Shown: positions 1-8,737, counted from the first letter of the stretch. The stretch is 64,000 nucleotides of DNA from Trichocoleus sp. (GCA_036702865.1 DATNQD010000042.1:124001-188000); one strand, 5' to 3'. Translations and numbers: made by a program. The notes: generated by a model from the letters alone, not told the origin.

Positions 1-1
1 G

Positions 2-937
2 TCTAACATTCTGCTGATTGGTCCGACGGGCTGTGGTAAAACCTTGCTGGCTCAAACTCTGGCGGAAATGCTGGATGTTCCCTTTGCAGTTGCAGATGCC
101 ACGACCCTGACTGAGGCAGGCTATGTAGGCGAGGACGTGGAAAACATCCTGTTGCGCCTGCTGCAAGTCGCGGATCTAGATGTAGAGGCGGCTCAACGCG
201 GCATCATCTACATTGATGAGATCGACAAGATTGCCCGCAAGAGCGAAAACCCTTCGATTACGCGAGATGTTTCTGGAGAAGGGGTACAGCAAGCTTTGCT
301 GAAGATGCTGGAAGGAACGGTCGCCAATGTGCCGCCTCAGGGTGGACGGAAGCACCCCTATCAAGACTGCATCCAAATCGACACCAGCAATATTCTGTTT
401 ATCTGCGGTGGTGCCTTTGTCGGGTTGGAAAAAGCGGTTGAGCAACGTATCGGCAAGAAAACGATGGGCTTTATCCAACCCGGAGAAGGTCAGTCGAAAG
501 AAAAGCGAGCTTCAGATATCTTGAAGCATATGGAGCCGGATGACCTGGTGAAATTTGGCATGATCCCGGAGTTTATCGGTCGGGTTCCTGTGATGGCGGT
601 GGTAGAGCCGCTGGATGAGGATGCTCTGGCTGAGATTCTGACTGAGCCGCACAATGCTCTGGTGAAGCAGTATCAGAAACTGATGCGGATGGACAATGTA
701 CAGCTTGAGTTTAAGCCGGAAGCGGTGCGAGCCATTGCCAAAGAGGCATACCGTCGCAAAACTGGTGCTAGGGCACTCCGCAGTATTGTGGAAGAACTGA
801 TGCTGGATGTGATGTATGAACTCCCATCACGGAAAGATGTCACTCGCTGTGCCATTACCCCTGAAATGGTAGAGAAGCGATCGACTGCCGAGCTATTAGT
901 GCATCCATCATCGCTGCCGAAGCCGGAGTCCGCATAA
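2..937 (+). CDS. clpX: ClpX, ATPase subunit of the Clp protease (5' end outside window)
   Basis: AAA+ unfoldase that recognises substrates and threads them into the ClpP peptidase in the cytosol. The frame is open from base 2, where the Walker A motif GPTGCGKT is already being read, so the start codon and the N-terminal zinc-binding domain lie to the left. Visible motifs are the pore loop GYVGED, Walker B IIYIDEID, the block [15 protein letters not shown] and the small C-terminal domain with the sensor-2 region [11 protein letters not shown]. The IGF-loop position that docks ClpP reads MGF. The ATG at 44 is an internal codon, not the start. Identity is secure; only the N-terminus is missing. 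Confidence 0.97.
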   Translation, partial: SNILLIGPTGCGKTLLAQTLAEMLDVPFAVADATTLTEAGYVGEDVENILLRLLQVADLDVEAAQRGIIYIDEIDKIARKSENPSITRDVSGEGVQQALLKMLEGTVANVPPQGGRKHPYQDCIQIDTSNILFICGGAFVGLEKAVEQRIGKKTMGFIQPGEGQSKEKRASDILKHMEPDDLVKFGMIPEFIGRVPVMAVVEPLDEDALAEILTEPHNALVKQYQKLMRMDNVQLEFKPEAVRAIAKEAYRRKTGARALRSIVEELMLDVMYELPSRKDVTRCAITPEMVEKRSTAELLVHPSSLPKPESA

Positions 938-960
938 CGTCTGTTTGCGTCTAGGAAATT

Positions 961-1005
961 GAGCCCCCTAAATCCCCCAATTCTTTTTGGGGGACTTTAA
1001 GTTTT
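961..1005. repeat. Dispersed hairpin repeat, copy 1
   Basis: A short element with the core GCCCCCTAAATCCCCC followed by a 7-bp hairpin, CCCCCAA at 974-980 pairing with TTGGGGG at 987-993. A related element lies in the opposite orientation at 30385-30421. Hairpins of this type are scattered in many filamentous cyanobacterial genomes (family knowledge). It lies just 3' of clpX and could also act as a weak terminator, but the T-run after it is poor. Confidence 0.6.
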
Positions 1006-1135
1006 TAGAAAACAGGCTGTTTGACTGGCCCCTTTCCCGGCTCTGGGTGAGGGGAATTTTGATGAGGCAAAATGAGTTGGACAGCGGGGACAGATAGCGT
1101 TACTTTAAAGCTCGATATTCGAATTTGTTTGCAGA

Positions 1136-2005
1136 ATGCCTTATTTAGAAATTTTTGGAGTAAATCACTACTACGAGTGGATTGGTCAACCGGAAGTTGC
1201 TTTACAGGAGAAGAAGCCGAATCCTGATAAGCCGACGATGGTATTTCTTCATGGTTGGGCAGGCTCCGATCGCTATTGGGAGACAACCGCCTTTTCGCTA
1301 GTCGATCGGTTTGACTGTTTGCTGTTTGATATGCGAGGTTTTGGTCGATCGCCTTTTCCACGTCCCTTACCGCAAGCAGTGGCAGAGCGAGGTTATGAAT
1401 TGGATACTTATGCAGATGACCTGGCAGCATTACTCGATCAGCTGGGGCTACAGCGAGTTTATTTGAACGCTCATTCTACCGGTTCTTCAGTCGCCGTTTT
1501 ATTTCTCAATCGCTATGCTGAGCGGGTGGAGCGGGCAATTTTGACCTGTAGTGGTGTGTTTGAATACAATGAGTTTGCCTTCAAGAGCTTTCACAAAGTG
1601 GGCGGCTATGTCGTGAAATTCCGTCCGGGCTGGTTTCGTAAAATTCCTTGGCTGGATTTAATGTTTATGCAGCGGTTTTTGCGGCGCTCAATTCCGCGTT
1701 ATGCGAGTCAGGCGTTTCTAGAAGACTTTTTGATTGCAGATGCAGAGGCAGCAGAGGGCACAATTTACACGGCAGTCAGCAAGAGAGCGGCTGAAGAGAT
1801 GCCCCAGGAATTTGCTCAAATCAAAGTGCCAACGCTATTAGTTTCTGGTGAGTACGACCAAATTATCCCACCTGAGTTAGGACGCGCGGCAGCGCAGCTT
1901 AATCCCTGCATTCGGCATATTGTCCTACCTGAAACAGCCCACTTTCCGATGCTGGAAGACCCAACCGCATATCTCCAGAACGTGAAAGGATTTTTGCAGG
2001 TTTAG
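1136..2005 (+). CDS. Alpha/beta-fold hydrolase
   Basis: A 289-residue alpha/beta hydrolase of the general esterase/lipase-like superfamily; the substrate cannot be read from the sequence. The oxyanion region is FLHGWAGSD (about 37-45). The nucleophile elbow is NAHSTGS with Ser114, so the usual first Gly of G-x-S-x-G is Ala. The acid is probably Asp241 (GEYDQIIPP) and the base His269 (ETAHFPMLEDP), giving a complete triad. There is no signal peptide, so it is likely cytosolic. It starts at the first ATG after a 198-base gap from clpX and ends 28 bases before the convergent GntR gene. Confidence 0.9.
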   Translation: MPYLEIFGVNHYYEWIGQPEVALQEKKPNPDKPTMVFLHGWAGSDRYWETTAFSLVDRFDCLLFDMRGFGRSPFPRPLPQAVAERGYELDTYADDLAALLDQLGLQRVYLNAHSTGSSVAVLFLNRYAERVERAILTCSGVFEYNEFAFKSFHKVGGYVVKFRPGWFRKIPWLDLMFMQRFLRRSIPRYASQAFLEDFLIADAEAAEGTIYTAVSKRAAEEMPQEFAQIKVPTLLVSGEYDQIIPPELGRAAAQLNPCIRHIVLPETAHFPMLEDPTAYLQNVKGFLQV

Positions 2006-2033
2006 GGGGTAAGGAGCAGGAGATCGGGAAAGG

Positions 2034-3026
2034 CTATTCTAAGCCCAGTTCGCGTTTCAGCAGATGAATCGATTTTGTGCCGATATAGTTTTCGCAGCAG
2101 ACCAGAAGCGGGGCACGAATTAAATCGTCTCTGGAAGAATTAACTGCGGCTTTGACTGCCGTACAGCTTGCCTGATCAAAGCTAAAAATGGTTTGGGCAC
2201 TGCGAACGATCGCATTTAGCTTGTAGGCGTCGCTGGGCTGGGTGGTCATAATCAATAAATCATCACCTCGGAGGCTATTGACAATTACCTCAGATGCGCG
2301 AAGGATGCCCGAACTGAGGCTGACCAGTCCTAAGCAGTTATCTTTGGGTAAGTTCAGCAGCTTTTGGATCTCCTGCCCGTAATCGTAAATGTCTACGGGA
2401 ATGACGCGCACTGCTTTAGGAGAGGCGATCGCTTCAGCTTCTCCAATAAAATAACGACTGGTGACCACAGTGCCCGATCGGGTCTGATCCAGCACGCGTG
2501 CGAGTTCTTCCATTGGGACAAGCTGCACTGGAATTTGCAGGGCTTTCTCTAGCTCATGCACCATCAACTCGCCTGCACCGATATCTTGCTTGGGTGCAGT
2601 GACTAGTACTCTCGCACTACAGCGCAACCGCCAATCAATTTCTGATAAAAACAGCTCTCTAGCCTGCGTGAGCGAACAGCCGTGATTCAGCAGGTCATCC
2701 AGGCTTCTTTGCACCAGTTTGTAGGCCTGGGGATATTGGTCAACCAGAGGGGAACGTCCCTTAGCGCTATTGCCCCCTTCGTCTCCTTGTGCCCTGACAT
2801 AGATTCCGGCTCCGGCACGGGCATCAACAATGCCATCTTCCTCAAGCTGACGATAAACCTTACTAATCGTGTTGCGGTGCAGCCCCGTTTGCATGGCAAG
2901 TTGGCGCGTACTGGGTAGCCGATGCCCTGGGGGAAACTGCCGGGATGCAATGGCAAAGCGAATCTGATTATAAAGCTGGCTTGAGGCTGGAATTTCGCTA
3001 TCGGGTTGAATCCGAAACTGAACCAT
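2034..3026 (-). CDS. GntR-family transcriptional regulator
   Basis: DNA-binding regulator with an N-terminal GntR winged helix (about residues 10-75 of 330), recognisable from SSQLYNQIRFAIASRQFPPG, LPSTRQLA, HRNTISKVYRQLEEDGI and the wing GAGIYV. The C-terminal two thirds is not an aminotransferase domain and I do not recognise its ligand. A TTG at 3038 is in frame, but I choose the ATG at 3026 because GGAG lies six bases before it. The gene is divergent from the ring-opening amidohydrolase across about 190 bases, which makes that gene and itself the obvious regulatory targets (inference). Confidence 0.9.
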   Translation of the reverse strand: MVQFRIQPDSEIPASSQLYNQIRFAIASRQFPPGHRLPSTRQLAMQTGLHRNTISKVYRQLEEDGIVDARAGAGIYVRAQGDEGGNSAKGRSPLVDQYPQAYKLVQRSLDDLLNHGCSLTQARELFLSEIDWRLRCSARVLVTAPKQDIGAGELMVHELEKALQIPVQLVPMEELARVLDQTRSGTVVTSRYFIGEAEAIASPKAVRVIPVDIYDYGQEIQKLLNLPKDNCLGLVSLSSGILRASEVIVNSLRGDDLLIMTTQPSDAYKLNAIVRSAQTIFSFDQASCTAVKAAVNSSRDDLIRAPLLVCCENYIGTKSIHLLKRELGLE

Positions 3027-3032
3027 AGCGGT

Positions 3033-3036
3033 CTCC
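3033..3036 (-). promoter_or_regulatory. Ribosome binding site that decides the GntR start
   Basis: GGAG on the minus strand, six bases upstream of the ATG at 3024-3026. It overlaps the alternative upstream TTG codon, which has no such site of its own. Confidence 0.6.
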
Positions 3037-3215
3037 AAGAGGTAGAGCGTTTAACAGGGATGAGACTGGTAGATACAGCGGGGGGAGGTAGGATTCCAGG
3101 GGAAGTCAGAAGCGGAGAGCGGGAAATAAGGGGATGTGGGTCGAGAGCAAAAGAGAAGGGGGAATCGGTTTAGAATCTAGACTTTGGATTTTTGAGTGAG
3201 GAGTGGCTGAAGAAA

Positions 3216-4283
3216 ATGAAGATTGGTGTGTTTAAGGTGCCGCTGGGTAGCCCAAATGATTTGACGGGCTTGCAGCAATTGGTGAATGAAGGACAGCTTG
3301 ATCCAGCGACGATCGTTGCAATCTTGGGTAAGACGGAGGGAAACGGCTGTGTTAATGATTTTACACGGGGTTTTGCGGTTCAGACGTTGAAGGCTTACCT
3401 GAGCGATCGAGTCAGCCCCTCTGTCGCTGAAAATATGATTTACATTATGTCAGGTGGTACAGAAGGGGTATTGAGTCCCCATCTCACCATCTTTACCCGT
3501 GAAGCGATTGCCCCGGAAACAGCACGGCATTGGGGATTGGTATTGGGGATCAGTCGGACTAGGGATTTTTTGCCAGAAGAAATTGGTACCTTGGCAATGG
3601 TACAGGAAGTAGCAGCAGCAGTGAAAGGGGCGATCGAGTCAGCTGGGCTGGCAATTCCTGACGTGCATTTTGTCCAGATTAAATGTCCGCTGATTACCTC
3701 TCAGCAGGCGCGATCGGATCAACCCATGCGGACAAACAACAGCTATCAATCAATGGCTTATTCTCGGGGAGCTTCAGCGTTGGGGGTGGCGGTGGCAATG
3801 GGAGAAGTTGCGCTGGCTGAACTGGCTGAGTCAGATATTTGTACAAATTATCAACATTTCTCTTCTGTTGCTTCCACGTCAGCAGGGGTTGAACTCCGAA
3901 ACTGCGAAATTATTCTGATGGGGAATGCGGCTCATTCTGCCAGCGACTTTGTGATTGGGCATCGGGTGATGCGTCATGCTTTAGATCAAGAAGCAGTGCA
4001 ACAGGCGATCGAGAGTACTGGACAGCCGATCGAACAGGTTGTCAATGTGTTTGCTAAGGCAGAAGCCGATCCCTCTGGCTATATTCTGGGACAGCGGCAT
4101 ACGATGCTTGATGATTCGGACATTAACCATACCCGGATGGCAAGAGCGGTCGTGGGTGCAGTGGTGGCGGCAGCAGTGCAAGATCCAATGGTTTATGTGT
4201 CGGGTGGCAGTGAGCATCAGGGGATGCCAGGCGGTGGCCCTGTAGCGGTGATTGCAAAAAGGAGAGAGCCAGATGACAGGTGA
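3216..4283 (+). CDS. Ring-opening amidohydrolase, cyanuric acid hydrolase/barbiturase family
   Basis: Member of the small AtzD/TrzD/barbiturase family, which hydrolyses cyclic amides such as cyanuric acid or barbituric acid. The fold has three repeats, each giving a Lys and a Ser to the active site. All three pairs appear present, counted from this ATG: Lys39 (GKTEGNGCVND) with Ser79 (MSGGTEGVLSPH), Lys156 (QIKCPL) with Ser222 (STSAGVEL), and Lys280 (FAKAEADPSG) with Ser328 (VSGGSEHQG). At 355 residues the length fits the family. An in-frame TTG at 3192 follows no better signal; the ATG at 3216 gives the usual short N-terminus. The next gene starts 67 bases downstream on the same strand. Which ring it opens cannot be told from the sequence. 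Confidence 0.9.
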   Translation: MKIGVFKVPLGSPNDLTGLQQLVNEGQLDPATIVAILGKTEGNGCVNDFTRGFAVQTLKAYLSDRVSPSVAENMIYIMSGGTEGVLSPHLTIFTREAIAPETARHWGLVLGISRTRDFLPEEIGTLAMVQEVAAAVKGAIESAGLAIPDVHFVQIKCPLITSQQARSDQPMRTNNSYQSMAYSRGASALGVAVAMGEVALAELAESDICTNYQHFSSVASTSAGVELRNCEIILMGNAAHSASDFVIGHRVMRHALDQEAVQQAIESTGQPIEQVVNVFAKAEADPSGYILGQRHTMLDDSDINHTRMARAVVGAVVAAAVQDPMVYVSGGSEHQGMPGGGPVAVIAKRREPDDR

Positions 4284-4350
4284 AAGGACAGGTGAAAAGA
4301 GGGAGAAACTGAAACGGTACAATTGGGGCGGATGATATGGGAACAGGAGT

Positions 4351-5091
4351 ATGGCATCTCAGATTCAGACGCGATCGATCCGCATCTCCAATGGCAACTT
4401 ACAAATTGAGGCTTATTTAGCAGAGCCAGCCGGAGCAGGCCCATTTCCGGCAGTGATTGTGATTCAAGAAATCTTTGGCGTAAATTCTCATATTCGAGCA
4501 GTGACAGAGCGATTTGCCCAAGCGGGATATGTGGCGATCGCTCCAGCGATTTATCAGCGACAGGCTCCCGGCTTTGAGACGGGCTATACCCCCGAAAGCG
4601 TGCAGCTTGGACGCAAATATAAAGAACAGACTCAAGTGGATGAACTCTTAAGCGACATTCGCAGCACCATTGCTTATTTGCAAGCCCAGCCAAATGTTAA
4701 GCCTGAGGCGATCGGCTGTATTGGATTCTGCTTTGGGGGGCATGTGGCATATTTAGCGGCAACTTTGCCTGGCATCAAAGCCACTGCTTCGTTCTATGGT
4801 GCAGGCATTACTAATTGGTGTCCGGGCAACGGCAGACCCACCATCACTTACACACCAGAAATACAAGGCACAATTCACGCTTTTTTTGGCATGCAAGATG
4901 CGAGCATTCCCGCCGAGCAGGTCGAACAAATCGAGTCAGAATTGCAAAAGTATCAGATTCCTCACAAAATCTACCGCTACGCGAACGCTGAACATGGCTT
5001 TTTTTGTGACCAGCGATCGAGCTACAACGCTGAAGCCGCCGCAGATGCCTGGAACCGGGTACAGGAGTTGTTTCAGCAGACGATCGGATGA
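4351..5091 (+). CDS. Dienelactone hydrolase family protein
   Basis: A 246-residue alpha/beta hydrolase of the dienelactone hydrolase type. The catalytic triad is Cys127 (GFCFGGH), Asp183 (MQDASIP) and His215 (AEHGFFCD), and the conserved QEIFGVN at 39-45 is present. Characterised members hydrolyse dienelactones from aromatic degradation, but cyanobacterial relatives are numerous and mostly uncharacterised, so the substrate is open. It probably shares a transcript with the ring-opening amidohydrolase just upstream. Confidence 0.93.
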   Translation: MASQIQTRSIRISNGNLQIEAYLAEPAGAGPFPAVIVIQEIFGVNSHIRAVTERFAQAGYVAIAPAIYQRQAPGFETGYTPESVQLGRKYKEQTQVDELLSDIRSTIAYLQAQPNVKPEAIGCIGFCFGGHVAYLAATLPGIKATASFYGAGITNWCPGNGRPTITYTPEIQGTIHAFFGMQDASIPAEQVEQIESELQKYQIPHKIYRYANAEHGFFCDQRSSYNAEAAADAWNRVQELFQQTIG

Positions 5092-5193
5092 TTAATGGTT
5101 GATTACTGAATTCCGAAATCCCGCTTCCTACGACTTCCCACGACCCAAACTTCAGTTTTCATTAAGCTCAGAACTGCTCCTGAAACCAATGGC

Positions 5194-5199
5194 TATAAT
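5194..5199 (+). promoter_or_regulatory. Candidate -10 element of the Nif11-like gene
   Basis: A perfect TATAAT at 5194-5199, about 42 bases before the likely GTG start at 5241. I see no good -35 hexamer at the right distance. A start near 5206 would leave almost no leader for the TTG at 5214, which favours the GTG start. Confidence 0.4.
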
Positions 5200-5240
5200 T
5201 CGGATGTCCTTAATTGGTGACAGACGACAGGGTTTGTGAT

Positions 5241-5618
5241 GTGGCGACAACAACAGTCCTGAAATTCATGCAAAAGACAGCAGAAGATGTAGCCCTGCGG
5301 CAGCAGTTGGAAAGCTTGCTGGGCGTGGGGGATGGTAATATTAGCAGCGAGACTGAACTGGATACAGCGGAGTCAGAGGCATTGAAAGGAGAGCGTGCCC
5401 CGGTTGTCGCTGAGTTTGCGGCGCAGAAAGGGTTTCAGTTCTCAGTGGATGAGCTGATTGCCGTTGTGGACGCATTTCAGAAGCACCAAACCGGAGAAAT
5501 TAGCGACCATGCCTTTGCCGATGTGTTGGGAGTGCCGATCGCCGCAGATATGGCTAGTAAGGTCAATCCGCTGAAGCGGTTATCGAAGTATCTCACCAAG
5601 ACTTACTTTGGATATTAA
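5241..5618 (+). CDS. Nif11-like domain protein
   Basis: A small soluble protein (125 residues from the GTG at 5241; a TTG at 5214 would add nine). The segment FMQKTAEDVALRQQLESLL followed by AEFAAQKGFQFSVDEL matches the Nif11 pattern, a short helical domain found in nitrogen-fixation-associated proteins and in the leaders of cyanobacterial peptide natural products. Here the protein is longer than a precursor peptide, has no Gly-Gly cleavage site or core, and has no modifying enzyme beside it, so a precursor role is unlikely. Its stop codon overlaps that of the convergent dioxygenase-like gene. Confidence 0.7.
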   Translation: MATTTVLKFMQKTAEDVALRQQLESLLGVGDGNISSETELDTAESEALKGERAPVVAEFAAQKGFQFSVDELIAVVDAFQKHQTGEISDHAFADVLGVPIAADMASKVNPLKRLSKYLTKTYFGY

Positions 5619-6397
5619 GCAAAAGCATAGGCAGCCATGCTAATTGCCCCATAGGTAAAGCTGCTGTGGAGTTGGGTGACTTGCGGAGTCGTTCCACCTG
5701 CACCAAGCGCCACAAACAGCGGCAAAAAGTGTTCGTCAGTTGGGTGATTCTGGACAGCGTAGGGAGCCTGCTGACGATAGTTTAAGAGTGCTTCAATGTT
5801 GGGCTGGGCGATCGTTTCTGCTAACCACTGATCAAATTGCACAGCCCATTCTAGAGATTCGGCATCAAATTTACTGCCACCAAAAGATTGCAGGTTGTGG
5901 GTAATGGAGCCGCTTGCCAAAATCAGAACCCCTGCTTCGCGTAAAGGGGCAAGTGCTCGTCCAAGTTTCAAGTGATGTTCTGGGTCTGAGTAAGGCTGGA
6001 TTGACAGCTGAGTCACGGGAATATTTGCTTCAGGATACATCAACAGCAGCGGTGACCAGGCTCCATGATCGAGCCCTCGATCGGGATTCACTTCAACCGG
6101 AAACCCTGCCTTTTCCAACTGTTGTTTGACCTGGGCAGCCAGCGCAGGCGCACCGGGAGCAGAATACTGCATCTCATAGAGTTCAGCCGGGAAGCCGCCA
6201 AAGTCATGGATAGTGCGAGGCTGAACTGCTGCACTGACAACTGGACGCTGAGACAGCCAATGTGCTGAAATCACTAAAATTGCTTCTGGTCTGCCAAACT
6301 TGGACTCAAATTGCTTGAAAAAGTCAGTTGCTCGGCTGGGATGCAGCAGTAAGTCGGGTGCACCATGAGAAATGAAGACGCTGGGAAAGGAGTTCAT
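5615..6397 (-). CDS. DODA-type extradiol aromatic ring-opening dioxygenase family protein
   Basis: A 260-residue member of the class III extradiol dioxygenase family that includes E. coli YgiD and plant/fungal DOPA 4,5-dioxygenase. Candidate metal ligands are His11 (FISHGAPD), His46 (ISAHWLSQ) and possibly His167 (GSITHNLQ); His111 (GLDHGAW) is the conserved catalytic His. The frame stays open upstream to 6535, but that part runs into the NDH-2 gene; the ATG at 6397 begins exactly at the conserved MNSFPSVFISHG. Related cyanobacterial enzymes can make betalamic acid from L-DOPA, so that is possible but unproven. The NDH-2 gene ends 40 bases upstream. Confidence 0.88.
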   Translation of the reverse strand: MNSFPSVFISHGAPDLLLHPSRATDFFKQFESKFGRPEAILVISAHWLSQRPVVSAAVQPRTIHDFGGFPAELYEMQYSAPGAPALAAQVKQQLEKAGFPVEVNPDRGLDHGAWSPLLLMYPEANIPVTQLSIQPYSDPEHHLKLGRALAPLREAGVLILASGSITHNLQSFGGSKFDAESLEWAVQFDQWLAETIAQPNIEALLNYRQQAPYAVQNHPTDEHFLPLFVALGAGGTTPQVTQLHSSFTYGAISMAAYAFA

Positions 6398-6437
6398 TGC
6401 TTTCAAGAAGGACGACTCAAGAAGGGTTGTGACGGGT

Positions 6438-7712
6438 TTAAAGACTGGGTTCAGAGTCAGAAGACTGATGGCTGGAGCTGAGTACAGAACAGGCAACTCG
6501 ATCGCGCTGAACATAATTGCCCAACCAATGAACAAGCGTGATCAGTCGCTGCTTGATGCTGGGGAGGAGCAGCCAGTGAAAGCCGAGCCACAGCAACCAG
6601 GCTGGAAAGCCAGTCATGGTAAATTTGCCGCGTTGGACGACTGCCCGATGACGGCTCAAAATTGCCATCTGTCCCCGATCAACATGCTGATACGGTAAAG
6701 CAGCCTGTCCTCTGAGCTGGCGCAAAATGTTGTGGGCTGCTGTTTCACCCTGAGCCACTGCCACTGGAGCCAGCATTGGTAGCGTCATGCCGTTTTGCTG
6801 TACGTTTGCCAGATCGCCAATCACGTAAACCTGGGGTAAATCACTGAGATTAAGACAAGATGTGACGTTCACTCGACCCTCGTGATTGACTGGTAGCTTC
6901 CAGTGATCGGGCACAGCAACCTGCATTCCTGCTGCCCAAACGATCGTCTTTGCCACGAATCGATCGCCAGATTTGAGGTGAACAGTATCAGCAGTAATTT
7001 GTACGACAGGGCTTTGAAGCCAAACCTCGACTCCAAGACGTTGCAGTTGAGCCTGAGTGTAGCGGCTGAGTGGAGGAGCCAAGCAATTGACGAGTCGATC
7101 GCTGCTGTGCAGCAAAACCAAGCGCGTCTCTGTGGGGTGAATCTGGGGATAGTCCTTCGTCAGACTTTCTTGAATCCATTCTGCCCAAGATCCGGCAAGT
7201 TCGACTCCCGTTGTCCCACCCCCAATAATGATAAAAGTGAGCCAGCTCTGACGCTCGACTGGGTCTGCGGTAAGCATTGCCTGCTCAAAGCAGTGCAGAA
7301 CATGATTGCGTAGCTTGATCGCTTGAGGCAGGGTCTTGAGGGACAGGGTATGCTGGGCGGCTCCGCTAACGCTGCTCAAGTGGGGGCTGCTGCCAGTTGC
7401 CAGAATCAGAAAATCAAAAGGAATCTGAGTCTGATCGGTAATCAAAACCTGTTCTCCCCAGTTGATTCCTGTCACTTCAGCCAGACAAAACTGAGCCTGG
7501 GGAGTCGATCGCAGCAACCGTCGAATTGGAAAAGCGATTTGACTGGGTTCAAGTTCAGCGGTAGCGACCTGATGCAACAGCGGGGTAAAGAGATGATAGG
7601 GTTGGCGATCGACCAAAACGACATCAGCCTCTCGCTTACCAAGAATTTGGGCTGCTTGTAAACCGCCAAACCCTGCTCCCACGATCACAACTCGCGGATG
7701 ATTCCGACCCAT
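6438..7712 (-). CDS. Type II NAD(P)H dehydrogenase (NDH-2)
   Basis: Single-subunit flavoprotein that oxidises NAD(P)H and reduces quinone at the membrane without pumping protons. The N-terminal FAD site VVIVGAGFGGLQAA starts about residue 7, and the second dinucleotide site FIIIGGGTTGVELAG lies mid-protein. The C-terminal segment FPAWLLWLGFHWLLLP is hydrophobic, as in membrane-attached NDH-2. I take the ATG at 7712 (424 residues) because the FAD motif follows directly and a G-rich stretch precedes it; a GTG at 7754 would add 14 residues. Cyanobacteria carry several NDH-2 copies (NdbA/B/C) and I cannot tell which this is. The dioxygenase-like gene follows on the same strand. Confidence 0.92.
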   Translation of the reverse strand: MGRNHPRVVIVGAGFGGLQAAQILGKREADVVLVDRQPYHLFTPLLHQVATAELEPSQIAFPIRRLLRSTPQAQFCLAEVTGINWGEQVLITDQTQIPFDFLILATGSSPHLSSVSGAAQHTLSLKTLPQAIKLRNHVLHCFEQAMLTADPVERQSWLTFIIIGGGTTGVELAGSWAEWIQESLTKDYPQIHPTETRLVLLHSSDRLVNCLAPPLSRYTQAQLQRLGVEVWLQSPVVQITADTVHLKSGDRFVAKTIVWAAGMQVAVPDHWKLPVNHEGRVNVTSCLNLSDLPQVYVIGDLANVQQNGMTLPMLAPVAVAQGETAAHNILRQLRGQAALPYQHVDRGQMAILSRHRAVVQRGKFTMTGFPAWLLWLGFHWLLLPSIKQRLITLVHWLGNYVQRDRVACSVLSSSHQSSDSEPSL

Positions 7713-7867
7713 GACACCCCCGGTGAGCTGGAATTCTAGATAGGCGACTGACACATTCTGAGAGCAGCCACCCCTAATCTAGCCCGAATCTGGCGATCGA
7801 AGGGGTGGTTTAAGACGCAAAATTCCGTTCTGTTGCCATCTAAAATTCAAGCTTTGTCTGCAACCCT

Positions 7868-8059
7868 TTAGCCTTGAATTGCGAATTCACCAGGAGCAGG
7901 GATGTTAACAGTCTCAGGGGCAGCAAGCTCTAACGGATTGGGCTGAAATTCAGTCCCTTTATGAGAGCCGTTACACAGCGGGTAGTTTGCGGAAAGTCCG
8001 CAGGTGCAAAGCCAGTGAGTGCCTGCATCCATTTGTACTGTTAGGGGTGGTTGAGACAT
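7868..8059 (-). CDS. CDGSH iron-sulfur domain protein
   Basis: A 63-residue protein made almost entirely of one CDGSH domain, which holds a redox-active 2Fe-2S cluster with three Cys and one His. Ligands are Cys18, Cys20, Cys29 and His33 in the run CTCGLSANYPLCNGSH. The Asp of the name-giving motif is Asn here, which is seen in other bacterial members. There is no membrane anchor, unlike mitoNEET. Role in the cell unknown, probably redox sensing or cluster transfer. Confidence 0.9.
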   Translation of the reverse strand: MSQPPLTVQMDAGTHWLCTCGLSANYPLCNGSHKGTEFQPNPLELAAPETVNIPAPGEFAIQG

Positions 8060-8345
8060 AAATGAATTCTCCTGTTATTTACAGAATCTTTGCTCTTAGA
8101 CTGTAAGAACTTGAACAATCTGAGCCATTTAGGGAACCGAAGCAGAAATCTCAATCGTTCTTCGATCGCGAGGTGAGCGTCCTAGAACTGAGGACGAGCA
8201 AGAAGAATCTGGACATCTAACGATCGCTCTGTTTCCATCGGATGTAGCTTATTTTGGCAACAGGACAAACGCTTGTCTGATTCTTGTAAGTTTCGATGCA
8301 GCTTGAGCCAATTCATCGTGAACGACTCCTGAAAGTGGAATAGAA

Positions 8346-8597
8346 CTACTTATCTGTGGTACGGCGGTGAGCCTCTTCAAAGCGCTCAGTGAGCTTGTTT
8401 CGGGTTTGCTCGCGAGCTTTGTCAAAGCGATCGTTTCCTTTGTCCTTCGTGCTTCGTTGAGCGTCTTCAAAGCGTTCCGTCATTTTGTCTCTCGTGTTTT
8501 CCTGAGCCTCCCGGAATCGTTGATTGGCTGCCAGGGCAGGAACTTGGGTTGCGGCAAGCGTAGCGATTGATAGAACGGCAAGCATGATGCGTTTCAT
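8346..8597 (-). CDS. Small exported protein of four 15-residue repeats
   Basis: An 83-residue protein I do not recognise by family. Residues 1-23 form a Sec signal peptide (MKR, hydrophobic core, then VPALA-A cleavage), so the mature protein is periplasmic or outside. The rest is four tandem repeats, each beginning RF: RFREAQENTRDKMTE, RFEDAQRSTKDKGND, RFDKAREQTRNKLTE and RFEEAHRRTTDK. The pattern is RF-x-x-A-x3-T-x-(D/N)-K. The repeats are highly charged, alternate Lys/Arg with Glu/Asp, and should form an amphipathic helix. A candidate promoter lies at 8664-8691. An overlapping frame at 8249-8470 is a shadow. Confidence 0.75.
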   Translation of the reverse strand: MKRIMLAVLSIATLAATQVPALAANQRFREAQENTRDKMTERFEDAQRSTKDKGNDRFDKAREQTRNKLTERFEEAHRRTTDK

Positions 8598-8663
8598 TGT
8601 GAACTCTCCTAGAAATTTTAGTTTTGTTTTGGAATGTCCTAACTCGTACTTTCCATGTCTATA

Positions 8664-8691
8664 AATATAACATGATTTTGTTTTAATGCAA
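8664..8691 (-). promoter_or_regulatory. Candidate sigma-70-type promoter of the repeat protein
   Basis: Reading the minus strand, TTGCAT (8686-8691) and TATATT (8664-8669) are separated by 16 bases and lie about 70 bases before the ATG at 8597. Both hexamers are close to consensus. Confidence 0.5.
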
Positions 8692-8737
8692 ACTATCTCA
8701 CTAGAAAATTTTTTAAGTGGAGCAAAAAGGTAGAACC

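Noticed and set aside
5241-5618. Nif11-like gene as a peptide natural-product precursor
   Set aside because: No Gly-Gly leader cleavage site, no core peptide, and no modification or export gene nearby.
8249-8470. Minus-strand frame overlapping the 15-residue-repeat protein
   Set aside because: It is another frame of the repeat region; the frame with the signal peptide and regular repeats is the real one.
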